This document shows positions 1 to 5,411 of a DNA stretch of 11,638 bases, one piece after another. Under the pieces are notes generated by a model. It had not been told where the DNA came from. It saw only the letters and a program-made list of their open reading frames with translations, and did no database searches. The number at the start of each line of letters is the position of its first letter. Position 1 is the first letter of the stretch. The DNA is from Lachnoclostridium sp. UBA5890 (GTDB taxonomy: Bacteria; Bacillota; Clostridia; Lachnospirales; Lachnospiraceae), in assembly GCA_002431395.1 (NCBI GenBank), contig DJEU01000020.1, forward strand, positions 1 to 11,638, read 5' to 3'. The position numbers were made by a program, and so were the translations under genes.

Positions 1-64
1 CGAAAGTTTTTTTACGCTAACATTGATTTAAGTTTTCGCTTCAAAATTTATCTGTTTTTCGCTT

Positions 65-76
65 GAACATTTGTTC
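65..76. promoter_or_regulatory. Putative LexA/DinR (SOS) box upstream of the small toxin
   Basis: The sequence GAACATTTGTTC is a perfect GAAC-N4-GTTC palindrome, the core of the Gram-positive LexA (DinR) operator. Read on the minus strand with its flanks it is CGAACAAATGTTCA, which fits the Bacillus consensus CGAACRNRYGTTYC at 13 of 14 positions. It overlaps TTGTTC (71-76), a possible -35 element, and lies about 100 bp before the toxin start codon, where a repressor would block transcription of the toxin. Binding by LexA is inferred from the match and position; lexA is not in this window. Confidence 0.65.
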
Positions 77-105
77 GTTTTTTTGTTGTAATATTATTGT
101 GTAAT
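71..105 (+). promoter_or_regulatory. Probable toxin promoter region
   Basis: An AT-rich stretch with several -10-like hexamers (TAATAT 89-94, TATTAT 92-97, TATTGT 95-100) lies downstream of TTGTTC (71-76), which overlaps the LexA-type box. No pair has both ideal hexamers and 17-nt spacing; the TTGTTC/TATTGT pair has 18. I am confident a plus-strand promoter lies here, because the toxin has a full terminator and a regulatory box, but not of the exact elements. Confidence 0.4.
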
Positions 106-144
106 TGAAAAGAAAGCAGGATGTGATTTTCCGATTATTAGATG

Positions 145-166
145 CCCTCTAGTTTACAAAGGAGGG
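145..166 (+). promoter_or_regulatory. Ribosome-site-sequestering hairpin of toxin mRNA
   Basis: CCCTCT (145-150) can pair with the Shine-Dalgarno GGAGGG (161-166) across a 10-nt loop, which would hide the ribosome site of the small toxin. The Shine-Dalgarno is very strong (AAAGGAGGGTGAT, 158-170) and 9 nt before the ATG at 176. An 8-nt direct repeat GATGCCCT occurs at 141-148 and 168-175. Strong sites locked in mRNA structure are a hallmark of type I toxin messages; here the pairing is read from the sequence and its effect is inferred. Confidence 0.5.
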
Positions 167-175
167 TGATGCCCT

Positions 176-259
176 ATGAACACGCTTGAAGTTTTAACTT
201 TAATGCTAGTAGTTTTCGCGGCTCTGTCTTACATAGACGATTATAATAAAAAGAAATAG
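176..259 (+). CDS. Small holin-like type I toxin (27 aa)
   Basis: The 27-residue product starts MNTLEVLTLMLVVFAALSYI and ends in a charged tail, DDYNKKK. This is one membrane-spanning helix (about residues 5-20) followed by acidic then lysine residues. That is the architecture of the Firmicutes putative holin-like toxins (Hol_Tox; related in kind to TxpA/BsrG), which insert in the cytoplasmic membrane and depolarise or damage it when over-made. The start is set by AAAGGAGGGTGAT nine nt upstream. It is flanked by a LexA-type box, a terminator and a convergent antisense RNA gene whose 3' end overlaps the last codons, the standard layout of a type I toxin-antitoxin locus. Family assignment is from pattern recognition of the peptide and of the locus. 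Toxicity is inferred. An alternative is a harmless small membrane peptide, but the RNA architecture argues against that. Confidence 0.8.
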   Translation: MNTLEVLTLMLVVFAALSYIDDYNKKK

Positions 260-347
260 CATCCCACTCGTCCAAAGTAGATGCTATTCTTTATATTTGT
301 TTACATTTTACTGAGGGCAAATCGGAGTTACATCCGATTACCTTTCT
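248..347 (-). ncRNA. Antisense antitoxin RNA of the type I locus
   Basis: A transcript of about 100 nt is predicted from a near-perfect minus-strand promoter (-35 at 377-382, -10 at 354-359), with the start near 347. Its first structured element is a perfect 7-bp hairpin (320-326 with 333-339, loop GTTACA on the plus strand). It ends at an intrinsic terminator formed by a 9-bp perfect inverted repeat (255-263/280-288) followed on the minus strand by TCTTTTTATT. The RNA is complementary to the 3' part of the toxin message, including the toxin stop codon, like RatA against txpA or SR4 against bsrG. It would anneal and promote decay or block translation of the toxin mRNA. Ends are predicted from signals, not measured. 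Confidence 0.72.
255..288 (-). terminator. Terminator of the antisense RNA
   Basis: AATAGCATC (255-263) and GATGCTATT (280-288) form a perfect 9-bp stem with a 16-nt loop. On the minus strand it is followed by TCTTTTTATT (254-245), a U-rich tail, so it terminates leftward transcription. It would also stop any read-through from the upstream operon ending at 401. On the plus strand the same stem sits over the toxin stop codon and may protect the message 3' portion. Confidence 0.7.
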
Positions 348-353
348 GATTAG

Positions 354-382
354 ATTATACATCAGGGCATTTGTTTTTTCAA
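354..382 (-). promoter_or_regulatory. Antisense RNA promoter
   Basis: On the minus strand TTGAAA (377-382) and TATAAT (354-359) are separated by exactly 17 nt (360-376). This is one of the best sigma-A-type promoters in the window. The -35 lies inside the toxin terminator stem-loop, so the two convergent units overlap fully. Strong constitutive antisense synthesis is typical of type I antitoxins. Confidence 0.75.
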
Positions 383-393
383 GTGCCCTTTTT
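364..393 (+). terminator. Terminator of the toxin mRNA
   Basis: AGGGCATTTG (364-373) pairs with CAAGTGCCCT (380-389) with one G-U pair, a T6 loop and a following T run (389-393). The minus strand has no U tract after this stem, so it acts in the toxin direction only. It implies a toxin message of roughly 280-290 nt with a 3' UTR of about 130 nt fully overlapping the antisense RNA. Confidence 0.75.
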
Positions 394-400
394 AATTATC

Positions 401-1252
401 CTATAATTTTTTTCTATCCCTACAAGAACTTCTACATATCTTCTCCATTGCATTTCTGATAAATTCAAACTGCTTATTCAACATATCAATATCTATTACA
501 CCATTACGATCAAGTGCCGTCGCCTCTAAAGTGAACGTCCCGTTGTATCCAATCTTATGAATAAACTCAAAGAATCTGTCAAAATCAATATGTCCCTGCC
601 CAATCGGAAGGGTTCGCAGTTTTTCCCATTCTTTGTATCCGCCGGCATAATCATTTACATGGTAATGACAAATGTGCTTATCCATCCATAACCATTGATA
701 TGCCTCGTCATATAATAAATCCATTTGGCTGTGAAATGCCGCCATTTTGGTATCAAATACAAAACAAACTTCCGGATACCGCTCTGTCAATTCACACCAA
801 TGCTTCATCGGATTTTCCTGATTACACACAACATTTTCAATCAGTAATTTTATACCATACTTAGCCGCAATATCTTTCAGCTTGCCGTACGCCGCTAAAT
901 TGTTCTCAAAATGTGCATCTGATGTAATTCCATCCCACAAATGAACAACGATACTTTCTGCTCCTATTTCCCCGGCGATGTAACAATTTATGTCAAATCT
1001 TCTGTAAGCCTCATCAAACTCACCTTTGCTGATTGCCTCTCCTATATGTTTTTCACAGTGCATAACCGGAATATACAACTGCATTTGTTTTAACGCCATT
1101 ATTAACGCTTCTACCTCTTCGTACCAAGCGGTATACATCATAAATTCAAACCCATCACAGGTTAATTTTGTTGACAGCTCCTTTAATAATTTATAATCTC
1201 TATTATTGGATTTACCAAGCAGTGCTCCGGTAGAACACAATATTTTAAACAT
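401..1252 (-). CDS. Sugar-phosphate isomerase/epimerase-like TIM-barrel protein
   Basis: The 283-residue product has the features of the xylose isomerase-like TIM-barrel (AP_endonuc_2) superfamily, which covers sugar epimerases, isomerases, inosose dehydratases and endonuclease IV. Candidate metal or active-site residues sit at the ends of strands: H65, H104 (VVHLW), E139 (LLIEN), D167 (VFDTK), H196/H198 (CHYHVND) and E243 (FTLEAT), plus the family-typical GQGHIDFDRFFEF (218-230). No signal peptide, so cytoplasmic. Length is normal for the superfamily. The start is supported by GGAG six nt upstream, inside the end of the HAD gene, with an 8-nt overlap (1245-1252). It is the last gene of the XRE-methyltransferase/HAD/TIM-barrel operon. 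The pairing with a HAD protein suggests phosphorylated sugar or polyol chemistry, but the substrate cannot be read. Its stop lies eight nt from the toxin terminator of the neighbouring type I locus. Confidence 0.82.
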   Translation of the reverse strand: MFKILCSTGALLGKSNNRDYKLLKELSTKLTCDGFEFMMYTAWYEEVEALIMALKQMQLYIPVMHCEKHIGEAISKGEFDEAYRRFDINCYIAGEIGAESIVVHLWDGITSDAHFENNLAAYGKLKDIAAKYGIKLLIENVVCNQENPMKHWCELTERYPEVCFVFDTKMAAFHSQMDLLYDEAYQWLWMDKHICHYHVNDYAGGYKEWEKLRTLPIGQGHIDFDRFFEFIHKIGYNGTFTLEATALDRNGVIDIDMLNKQFEFIRNAMEKICRSSCRDRKKL

Positions 1253-1898
1253 AATTTTCTCCTTCCAAATTTTCCCACATACATTCCAGCATCCTGCCTA
1301 ATGCATCAAAATCAACTACTCTTCTCCCCTCATATTGTACACCATCACGATTGAATAATATAGTCTGAATTCCCAATTCTTCCGCAACAAGTAAATTTTT
1401 TATGCTGTTATCGATGAAAATGCACTGTTCCGGATTACATCCTAATCTTTTTAAGGAATAGATAAATATCTCTTTGTCAGGTTTGCGCATATGCACTTCC
1501 CCGCTGACAATTTTATCCATAAAACAATGATTTATCCGATGATACCCGGTTAAAAATTCGCTCCATTCCAAAACATCATTTGACAACAGGCAAAACGTAT
1601 ATTTCTTACTGTATTTTTCTGCAAATTCCCGGAAACCTTCATCCAATGTGAGGTAGTTTTTTAAATAATCCTCCATCGCCGCCTGCGGACAATCATAGCC
1701 AATATATGACAAAAATTCTTTGCTCGTCATTTCTCCCTTCTGGACTTTGGTAAAACATTGCTCCTCCCGAATAATCCTTTTCATTCTGCCTTGCTTTGAT
1801 GCACCTAATTTCTGCAAAGTATAGGGAACAAAATATCCCTTACTTTCTTTTATTATCACACCATACATATCAATGAGCAATATTTTATTTCTTTCCAT
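1245..1898 (-). CDS. HAD-superfamily hydrolase-like protein
   Basis: This 217-residue cytoplasmic protein shows the HAD core: motif I LLIDMYGVI with nucleophile D10, motif II LLSND (S106), motif III K139 in RKPD, and motif IV FIDNSIKN with D163. A helical cap occupies about residues 20-90, the subfamily IA layout of phosphoglycolate phosphatase-like and dehalogenase-like enzymes. The usual second aspartate of DxD is Tyr12, the arrangement seen in haloacid dehalogenase-type members, so ordinary phosphatase activity is uncertain. The ATG overlaps the end of the methyltransferase gene by 14 nt and has no clear Shine-Dalgarno of its own, pointing to translational coupling. Its own stop overlaps the next gene by 8 nt. 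Likely works with the two flanking genes on an unknown small molecule. Confidence 0.83.
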   Translation of the reverse strand: MERNKILLIDMYGVIIKESKGYFVPYTLQKLGASKQGRMKRIIREEQCFTKVQKGEMTSKEFLSYIGYDCPQAAMEDYLKNYLTLDEGFREFAEKYSKKYTFCLLSNDVLEWSEFLTGYHRINHCFMDKIVSGEVHMRKPDKEIFIYSLKRLGCNPEQCIFIDNSIKNLLVAEELGIQTILFNRDGVQYEGRRVVDFDALGRMLECMWENLEGENYV

Positions 1899-3000
1899 AA
1901 GATATCATTGTTCCATTCACAAATGTGTATCCGGCATTGACATTTTCTTGAAAGAATGTTGCAATTTCTATATTGCGTTCACAGAAATCCGTTGCTTCCT
2001 TCCTAGTCATTCCATGGGTTAAAAGATATTGAATGGATTTTTCTTTTTCTTCCTTCGTCAATCCCCTATTCCAATCATTATATTCGACAAAATCGTGTCT
2101 TCTCTGCTGGTAATCTATTCTTTGCGGAGTAACAAAATCCACTCGGTCATTCATTCTAACATCAACTTCTTTGAGTCCCAGTTTTCTCATCAGATGTGCG
2201 TTACGCATTGCAGCCGCATAATCTCTTCCCTGTTGTTCCAGTTCTGCTCTCCAATGCTTTTCCATTCCTGTATGCTCACACAATCTAAAATAGTCCATTC
2301 CGTCTATATAAAGTCCGTCACATTCAAATTCCCGGTTGGAATCAATGCAAATAATGTATGCTCCTTCTTTGGCAAATTCCATCATCTTCTTTACAAAGCT
2401 TTCCGGAGAATCCAGATGCCGCAGTACCGCCTGACATATTACGATATCATAGCTTTCCTTCTCATCATACTCATATACATCCCCATGGATAAACTCCCCT
2501 TGCAGCTTATTTGTCTCAAATAATTTACGACCCATTTGTATTAAATTTTCTGCCATATCAATTCCTGTATAGGTACTTCCTTTGGGTAAATATGGCAGAA
2601 TTAACAGTCCCAAAAATCCAAATCCGCAACCACAATCCAACAGTTTTACTGGTCTGTCTATCTTCCAAACCTTTGTAATCAGGAACTCCATATAGTCATC
2701 GTTCCACATATTTTTTCTCGTCCGGAGAAGATATTCCAACTTTGCTTCCCAAAATTCTCTGGTTCCGGTCTGACTTGCAATATACACCTCTTCATTGAAT
2801 GGCACAATCCCAATCAACTGATCCACAAATACGTCAAAATATTCCGCAAGAATCGGCAAATATGTAATATCCGGCATGGCTCCGCCGTTTTCCCATTTGC
2901 TAATTGTCTGAAAAGAAACACCAACGATATCCGCTAATTCCTGCTGTGCAATTTTCTTCTTATGTCGCAATTCCGCAATTCGTAAATTTATCTTTTTCAT
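1885..3000 (-). CDS. XRE-family HTH regulator fused to a SAM-dependent methyltransferase
   Basis: The 371-residue product joins two domains. Residues about 5-60 are an XRE/Cro-type helix-turn-helix (QQELADIVGVSFQTISKWEN) followed by the usual SxxxLPxLAxxF-like region. Residues about 115-220 are a class I methyltransferase with the SAM loop LLDCGCGFGFLG (120-131), acidic D148 (GIDMA) and GD at 173-174. About 150 further residues may bind substrate. I chose the ATG at 3000 because GGAGG lies 7 nt upstream and the HTH starts there; an upstream in-frame ATG at 3060 would translate the promoter. First gene of a three-gene overlapping operon. Inference: it may bind its own promoter, with the methyltransferase acting as a sensor or an enzyme of the same pathway. 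The methyl acceptor is unknown. Confidence 0.85.
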   Translation of the reverse strand: MKKINLRIAELRHKKKIAQQELADIVGVSFQTISKWENGGAMPDITYLPILAEYFDVFVDQLIGIVPFNEEVYIASQTGTREFWEAKLEYLLRTRKNMWNDDYMEFLITKVWKIDRPVKLLDCGCGFGFLGLLILPYLPKGSTYTGIDMAENLIQMGRKLFETNKLQGEFIHGDVYEYDEKESYDIVICQAVLRHLDSPESFVKKMMEFAKEGAYIICIDSNREFECDGLYIDGMDYFRLCEHTGMEKHWRAELEQQGRDYAAAMRNAHLMRKLGLKEVDVRMNDRVDFVTPQRIDYQQRRHDFVEYNDWNRGLTKEEKEKSIQYLLTHGMTRKEATDFCERNIEIATFFQENVNAGYTFVNGTMISYGKK

Positions 3001-3022
3001 CTCTGTAACCTCCGACACTACT

Positions 3023-3051
3023 ATTATATCAAAAGTCTTTTCACTTGTCGC
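3023..3051 (-). promoter_or_regulatory. Promoter of the XRE-methyltransferase operon
   Basis: On the minus strand GCGACA (3046-3051) and TATAAT (3023-3028) are 17 nt apart; the -10 is perfect and the -35 keeps GACA. A small palindrome AAAAGACTTTT lies within the spacer (3030-3040), a plausible XRE-type operator for autoregulation. It sits 23 nt upstream of the chosen start codon. Confidence 0.6.
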
Positions 3052-3100
3052 GGTAAACATATGAGAATAAATTCAACTTAGAAGCGAAGTTTTCGTCATA

Positions 3101-3139
3101 TCTCGGCAAATCAGGTATCACTGCACATACACAGGAAGC
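3101..3139 (-). pseudogene. Relic of a GNAT acetyltransferase gene
   Basis: The minus strand reads ASCVCAVIPDLPR, which matches SSCVCVVISNLTR in the intact GNAT gene at 4974-5411 (8 of 13 residues; 33 of 39 nt identical to 5202-5240). No start, no acetyl-CoA motif and no further similarity remain, and a stop lies just before it. It is therefore a leftover of a second, deleted GNAT copy or of a recombination event. The rest of the gap 3061-3153 shows nothing else recognisable. Confidence 0.6.
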
Positions 3140-3153
3140 CGTTAAAATATACC

Positions 3154-3909
3154 TCATAAATCATAACATCGACGCAATATATCTATCATTTTCTGCGGAT
3201 TGGTTCCTCTTATCCCTAAAGACTTCAAATCCACTTCTTCACCAGCCATCTCCGATAAGAATTTTTTCATATCTTCTGCTATTTCCGCACTGAGAAACTG
3301 CCTTGTATTGATAGTAATTAACTGAGCTAATCGGAACACATCATTTTTATGTTTCTTTATGTTTTTACTATCGACATGCTCTCCTTTGGACTTACGTTCT
3401 TTTAAATCCAACCATGCTTTTGCCTTAAATGGTATTAGGCAAGTAGGACTTAATACCGGAATGCCATCAATCAACATCTGTCCTGTTTTCAGCAGTTCGT
3501 AATACGCTTCATTCAAAAGAATTGCTGACAAACTAGATATTTCGTCATCTACCGGAAGTGGAGTAAGAATTGCATCATCTCCCAATATAATATAATCCAG
3601 ATTTCTAGAAAAAATCTCTATCATGTACGGATATTCTTTACTTTTGGGAACTGTAAAACGATAAAATTGTGGAGTTCCGTTACTCTTATTTAAGTGTTCA
3701 TATCCTGCTTCTTTTATATAATCCCAAAATGCTTCGCCAAACTCTGCCGTAATAGATTCGACAATCAAAACAATATCAATATCTTTCGTAGCACGAAAGG
3801 GTAATTCCTCATTTTGCATAATCAAATCACATGCGGTTCCACCAATTATCACATATTGGCTTTCAAATTTTTTAAATCTTTCTTTAAATTTTGTAAATCC
3901 ATTGACCAT
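3154..3909 (-). CDS. AbiEii-like nucleotidyltransferase (probable toxin)
   Basis: This 251-residue protein has the signature of the DNA polymerase beta-like nucleotidyltransferase fold of the AbiEii/AbiGii group: IIGGTACDL (residues 21-29) with the conserved GG, TKDIDIVL (41-48) with metal ligands D43 and D45, a third acidic residue at E98 (MIEIF), then a lysine-rich helix (KAKAWLDLKERKSKG, 162-176) and KHKNDVFRL (187-195). Known AbiEii and MenT toxins transfer nucleotides, MenT to tRNA acceptor ends, and so stop growth or phage replication. The gene overlaps the upstream winged-helix gene by one base (TAATG) and has a poor ribosome site, so it is likely translated only by coupling, as expected for a toxin second in its operon. 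Toxin role is inferred from family and order; it could be a non-toxic nucleotidyltransferase. Confidence 0.78.
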   Translation of the reverse strand: MVNGFTKFKERFKKFESQYVIIGGTACDLIMQNEELPFRATKDIDIVLIVESITAEFGEAFWDYIKEAGYEHLNKSNGTPQFYRFTVPKSKEYPYMIEIFSRNLDYIILGDDAILTPLPVDDEISSLSAILLNEAYYELLKTGQMLIDGIPVLSPTCLIPFKAKAWLDLKERKSKGEHVDSKNIKKHKNDVFRLAQLITINTRQFLSAEIAEDMKKFLSEMAGEEVDLKSLGIRGTNPQKMIDILRRCYDL

Positions 3910-4841
3910 TACCCCTGTAACCTTCTTTCCTTCAGTTCGTCTATTGCCTCTTCAATTCTCTCATCATCCGTATTTTGAAACGATAGAACAACAGAAATAT
4001 CATCCGCATTGTTATCATCTGCAAATTGTTTTGGGTCATATGCCCATAATTCAAGTTTAACCTGCTTATCCGGTTCCACCAGTTCTTCTGTCAACAATGT
4101 TTTATCATAATCTTTCTCGCAAATTGCATACGTTACAACACGACTTGGATTTAGCATTGTTTTCTCTGAAAGTGCATTTTCTCCTGCAAACACCATTTTG
4201 TCCGTAACTTGCTGCTTATCTATAAAACCTGATCTGCGGACTGGTGTAGACAGGTATCTTTTTGCTTTTTCAAACAATTCCAATCGCCCATATTTTGACT
4301 CAATGAATTTGTTTACACCATCTTTTGCTGCAAAAAATAAGTCCGAGGCTTCCAACTGCCTTACTGCTCTAGTCAGCGTCATTGCAGTAAACGGAAGCAT
4401 TTTTTTTGCCTCTGAAATATACAGCCGATTTTTTGTTCCATATAGATATAATAAAAATAACTGCTGAGTAGAGCAAACAAATTTTCCAGTCAGTTTGGGA
4501 AGTTCTGTCTCATTTGTAAGTGCTGTTCCAATAAACGGCAGATACACCTGCTTCTCAGTGATAAATGGTATATTGTTTTCAATGAAACTTTTTCTTCGAA
4601 ATTCTGATATAGTCACTAGTTGAAATACAACGGGTACATTATCTATCTGCTGTATTTTTGCTATCTGTTTTTTTAATGATGGAAGAGTTGCAAGCGCTTC
4701 TGTTGGAATAAGCAATATACAACGTTTATCTCCAATATATGCTGTATAAAAACCATAACTTCCTGCAATGTAAAGAGGCAAATCGTCTTGATGGCTCCAT
4801 GCCACATATTTTATAGAAAGTCCAAAAACATTTGTAAGCAT
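3909..4841 (-). CDS. AbiEi-like winged-helix antitoxin/regulator
   Basis: The 310-residue product lies directly before the AbiEii-like gene and shares a TAATG junction with it. A winged-helix/MarR-like segment is visible at about 120-182 (TQQLFLLYLYGTKNRLYISE, then AKKMLPFTAMTLTRAVRQLE and a short wing). Next comes a conserved-looking AGENALSEKTMLNPSR (219-234) and a C-terminal alpha/beta part ending in an acidic helix. The N-terminal 110 residues resemble no domain I can name. By position it is the cognate antitoxin or transcriptional regulator; AbiEi proteins repress their own operon through inverted repeats, and palindromes do cover this promoter. AGGAG ten nt before the ATG fixes the start. 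Family assignment is moderate: it is not a canonical AbiEi. Confidence 0.68.
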   Translation of the reverse strand: MLTNVFGLSIKYVAWSHQDDLPLYIAGSYGFYTAYIGDKRCILLIPTEALATLPSLKKQIAKIQQIDNVPVVFQLVTISEFRRKSFIENNIPFITEKQVYLPFIGTALTNETELPKLTGKFVCSTQQLFLLYLYGTKNRLYISEAKKMLPFTAMTLTRAVRQLEASDLFFAAKDGVNKFIESKYGRLELFEKAKRYLSTPVRRSGFIDKQQVTDKMVFAGENALSEKTMLNPSRVVTYAICEKDYDKTLLTEELVEPDKQVKLELWAYDPKQFADDNNADDISVVLSFQNTDDERIEEAIDELKERRLQG

Positions 4842-4875
4842 ATCGTCTTTTCTCCTTTTTAACTCAATTTATTTC

Positions 4876-4904
4876 ATTTTAACTTACGTAATGTTAAAAG
4901 TCAA
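4876..4904 (-). promoter_or_regulatory. Promoter of the AbiE-like operon
   Basis: On the minus strand TTGACT (4899-4904) and TAAAAT (4876-4881) are separated by exactly 17 nt. The start codon is 35 nt further on. The whole element is covered by inverted repeats that could serve as operator. Confidence 0.68.
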
Positions 4905-4915
4905 CTTTTTAAGTT
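4877..4915. promoter_or_regulatory. Putative operator palindromes of the AbiE-like operon
   Basis: A 23-nt near-palindrome (4877-4899) has arms TTTTAAC and GTTAAAA around TTACGTAA, and spans the spacer and -10. A second, perfect palindrome AACTTTTTAAGTT (4903-4915) sits on the upstream side of the -35. Both repeat an AACTT/AAGTT half-site. Two sites bracketing a promoter is the expected layout for negative autoregulation by an AbiEi-like protein; binding is inferred. Confidence 0.45.
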
Positions 4916-4973
4916 ATAAATATGATTCCGTCTTTATTCCTATTTACAAATAACGCCTCTAATGATCTTCCCT

Positions 4974-5411
4974 CTATTCAATCCATTGTATAAAAGCAGT
5001 TTTATCGGAGTTGTTATATCCCGCACGTTTATAAAACTGCATCGTTGATTCTTTTTTCGATCCTGTAAGCAGCATCATTTTATAGCAGTTTTCCTTTTGT
5101 GCGATTTCTTTCGCATACACTAAACATTCGGATGCGTATCCCCTTCCTCGATAGTCTTCATGGGTAAAGACATTTTCTATAAAAGCATACGGTCTGACAT
5201 TTCTTGTCAAATTAGATATCACTACACATACACAGGAAGACACTATTTTGTCATCAACTACCTTTATAATAATATGATGATTTTTATCCTCAACGATCGT
5301 CTTCCAGGTTCTGCTTAAATGTTCTGACATTTCCGGAACATCGCTTTCATGTAAATGCAAATATAATTCTAACAATCCTTTTAATTCATTTTCATGTATT
5401 TCTCTAATCAA
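4974..5411 (-). CDS. GNAT-family N-acetyltransferase
   Basis: With the start used here the product has 145 residues. The acetyl-CoA pyrophosphate loop is YRGRGYA (87-93) at the end of strand 4 (IENVFTHED), and the family-typical FYKRAGY (126-132) lies near the C terminus. Soluble and cytoplasmic; it would transfer an acetyl group from acetyl-CoA to an amine, acceptor unknown. The start is a TTG at 5411-5409, placed 7 nt after GGAGGG (5424-5419). An in-frame GTG at 5426 would put the ribosome site inside the gene. The TTG start overlaps the end of the DUF3267 gene by 8 nt, suggesting coupling. A 39-nt relic of a close homologue is present at 3101-3139. No clear terminator is seen in 4842-4973. 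Confidence 0.82.
   Translation of the reverse strand: MIREIHENELKGLLELYLHLHESDVPEMSEHLSRTWKTIVEDKNHHIIIKVVDDKIVSSCVCVVISNLTRNVRPYAFIENVFTHEDYRGRGYASECLVYAKEIAQKENCYKMMLLTGSKKESTMQFYKRAGYNNSDKTAFIQWIE

Noticed and set aside
30..64. Repeated TTTTCGCTT (33-41 and 56-64) as part of a CRISPR-like or iteron array
   Set aside because: Only two copies with unequal flanks and no regular spacing; no CRISPR array, IS element, tRNA or rRNA gene was seen anywhere in the window.
364..389. The AGGGCATTTG/CAAGTGCCCT stem as a bidirectional terminator that also ends the TIM-barrel operon
   Set aside because: On the minus strand the stem is followed by GATGTATAAT, not a U tract, so only the toxin direction is supported.
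2029..2523. Plus-strand open frame of 164 codons opposite the XRE-methyltransferase gene
   Set aside because: It begins in low-complexity TTT codons, has no ribosome site or recognisable domain, and mirrors a clearly real minus-strand gene with SAM and HTH motifs.
3001..3060. Upstream in-frame ATG (3060) for the XRE-methyltransferase
   Set aside because: The extra 20 codons cover the -10 and -35 elements and lie before the GGAGG site; the ATG at 3000 with the HTH directly after it is the better start.
4920..4973. TATTTACAAATA and nearby repeats as a terminator after the GNAT gene
   Set aside because: The stem is pure A-T with no U tract in the minus direction; too weak to call.
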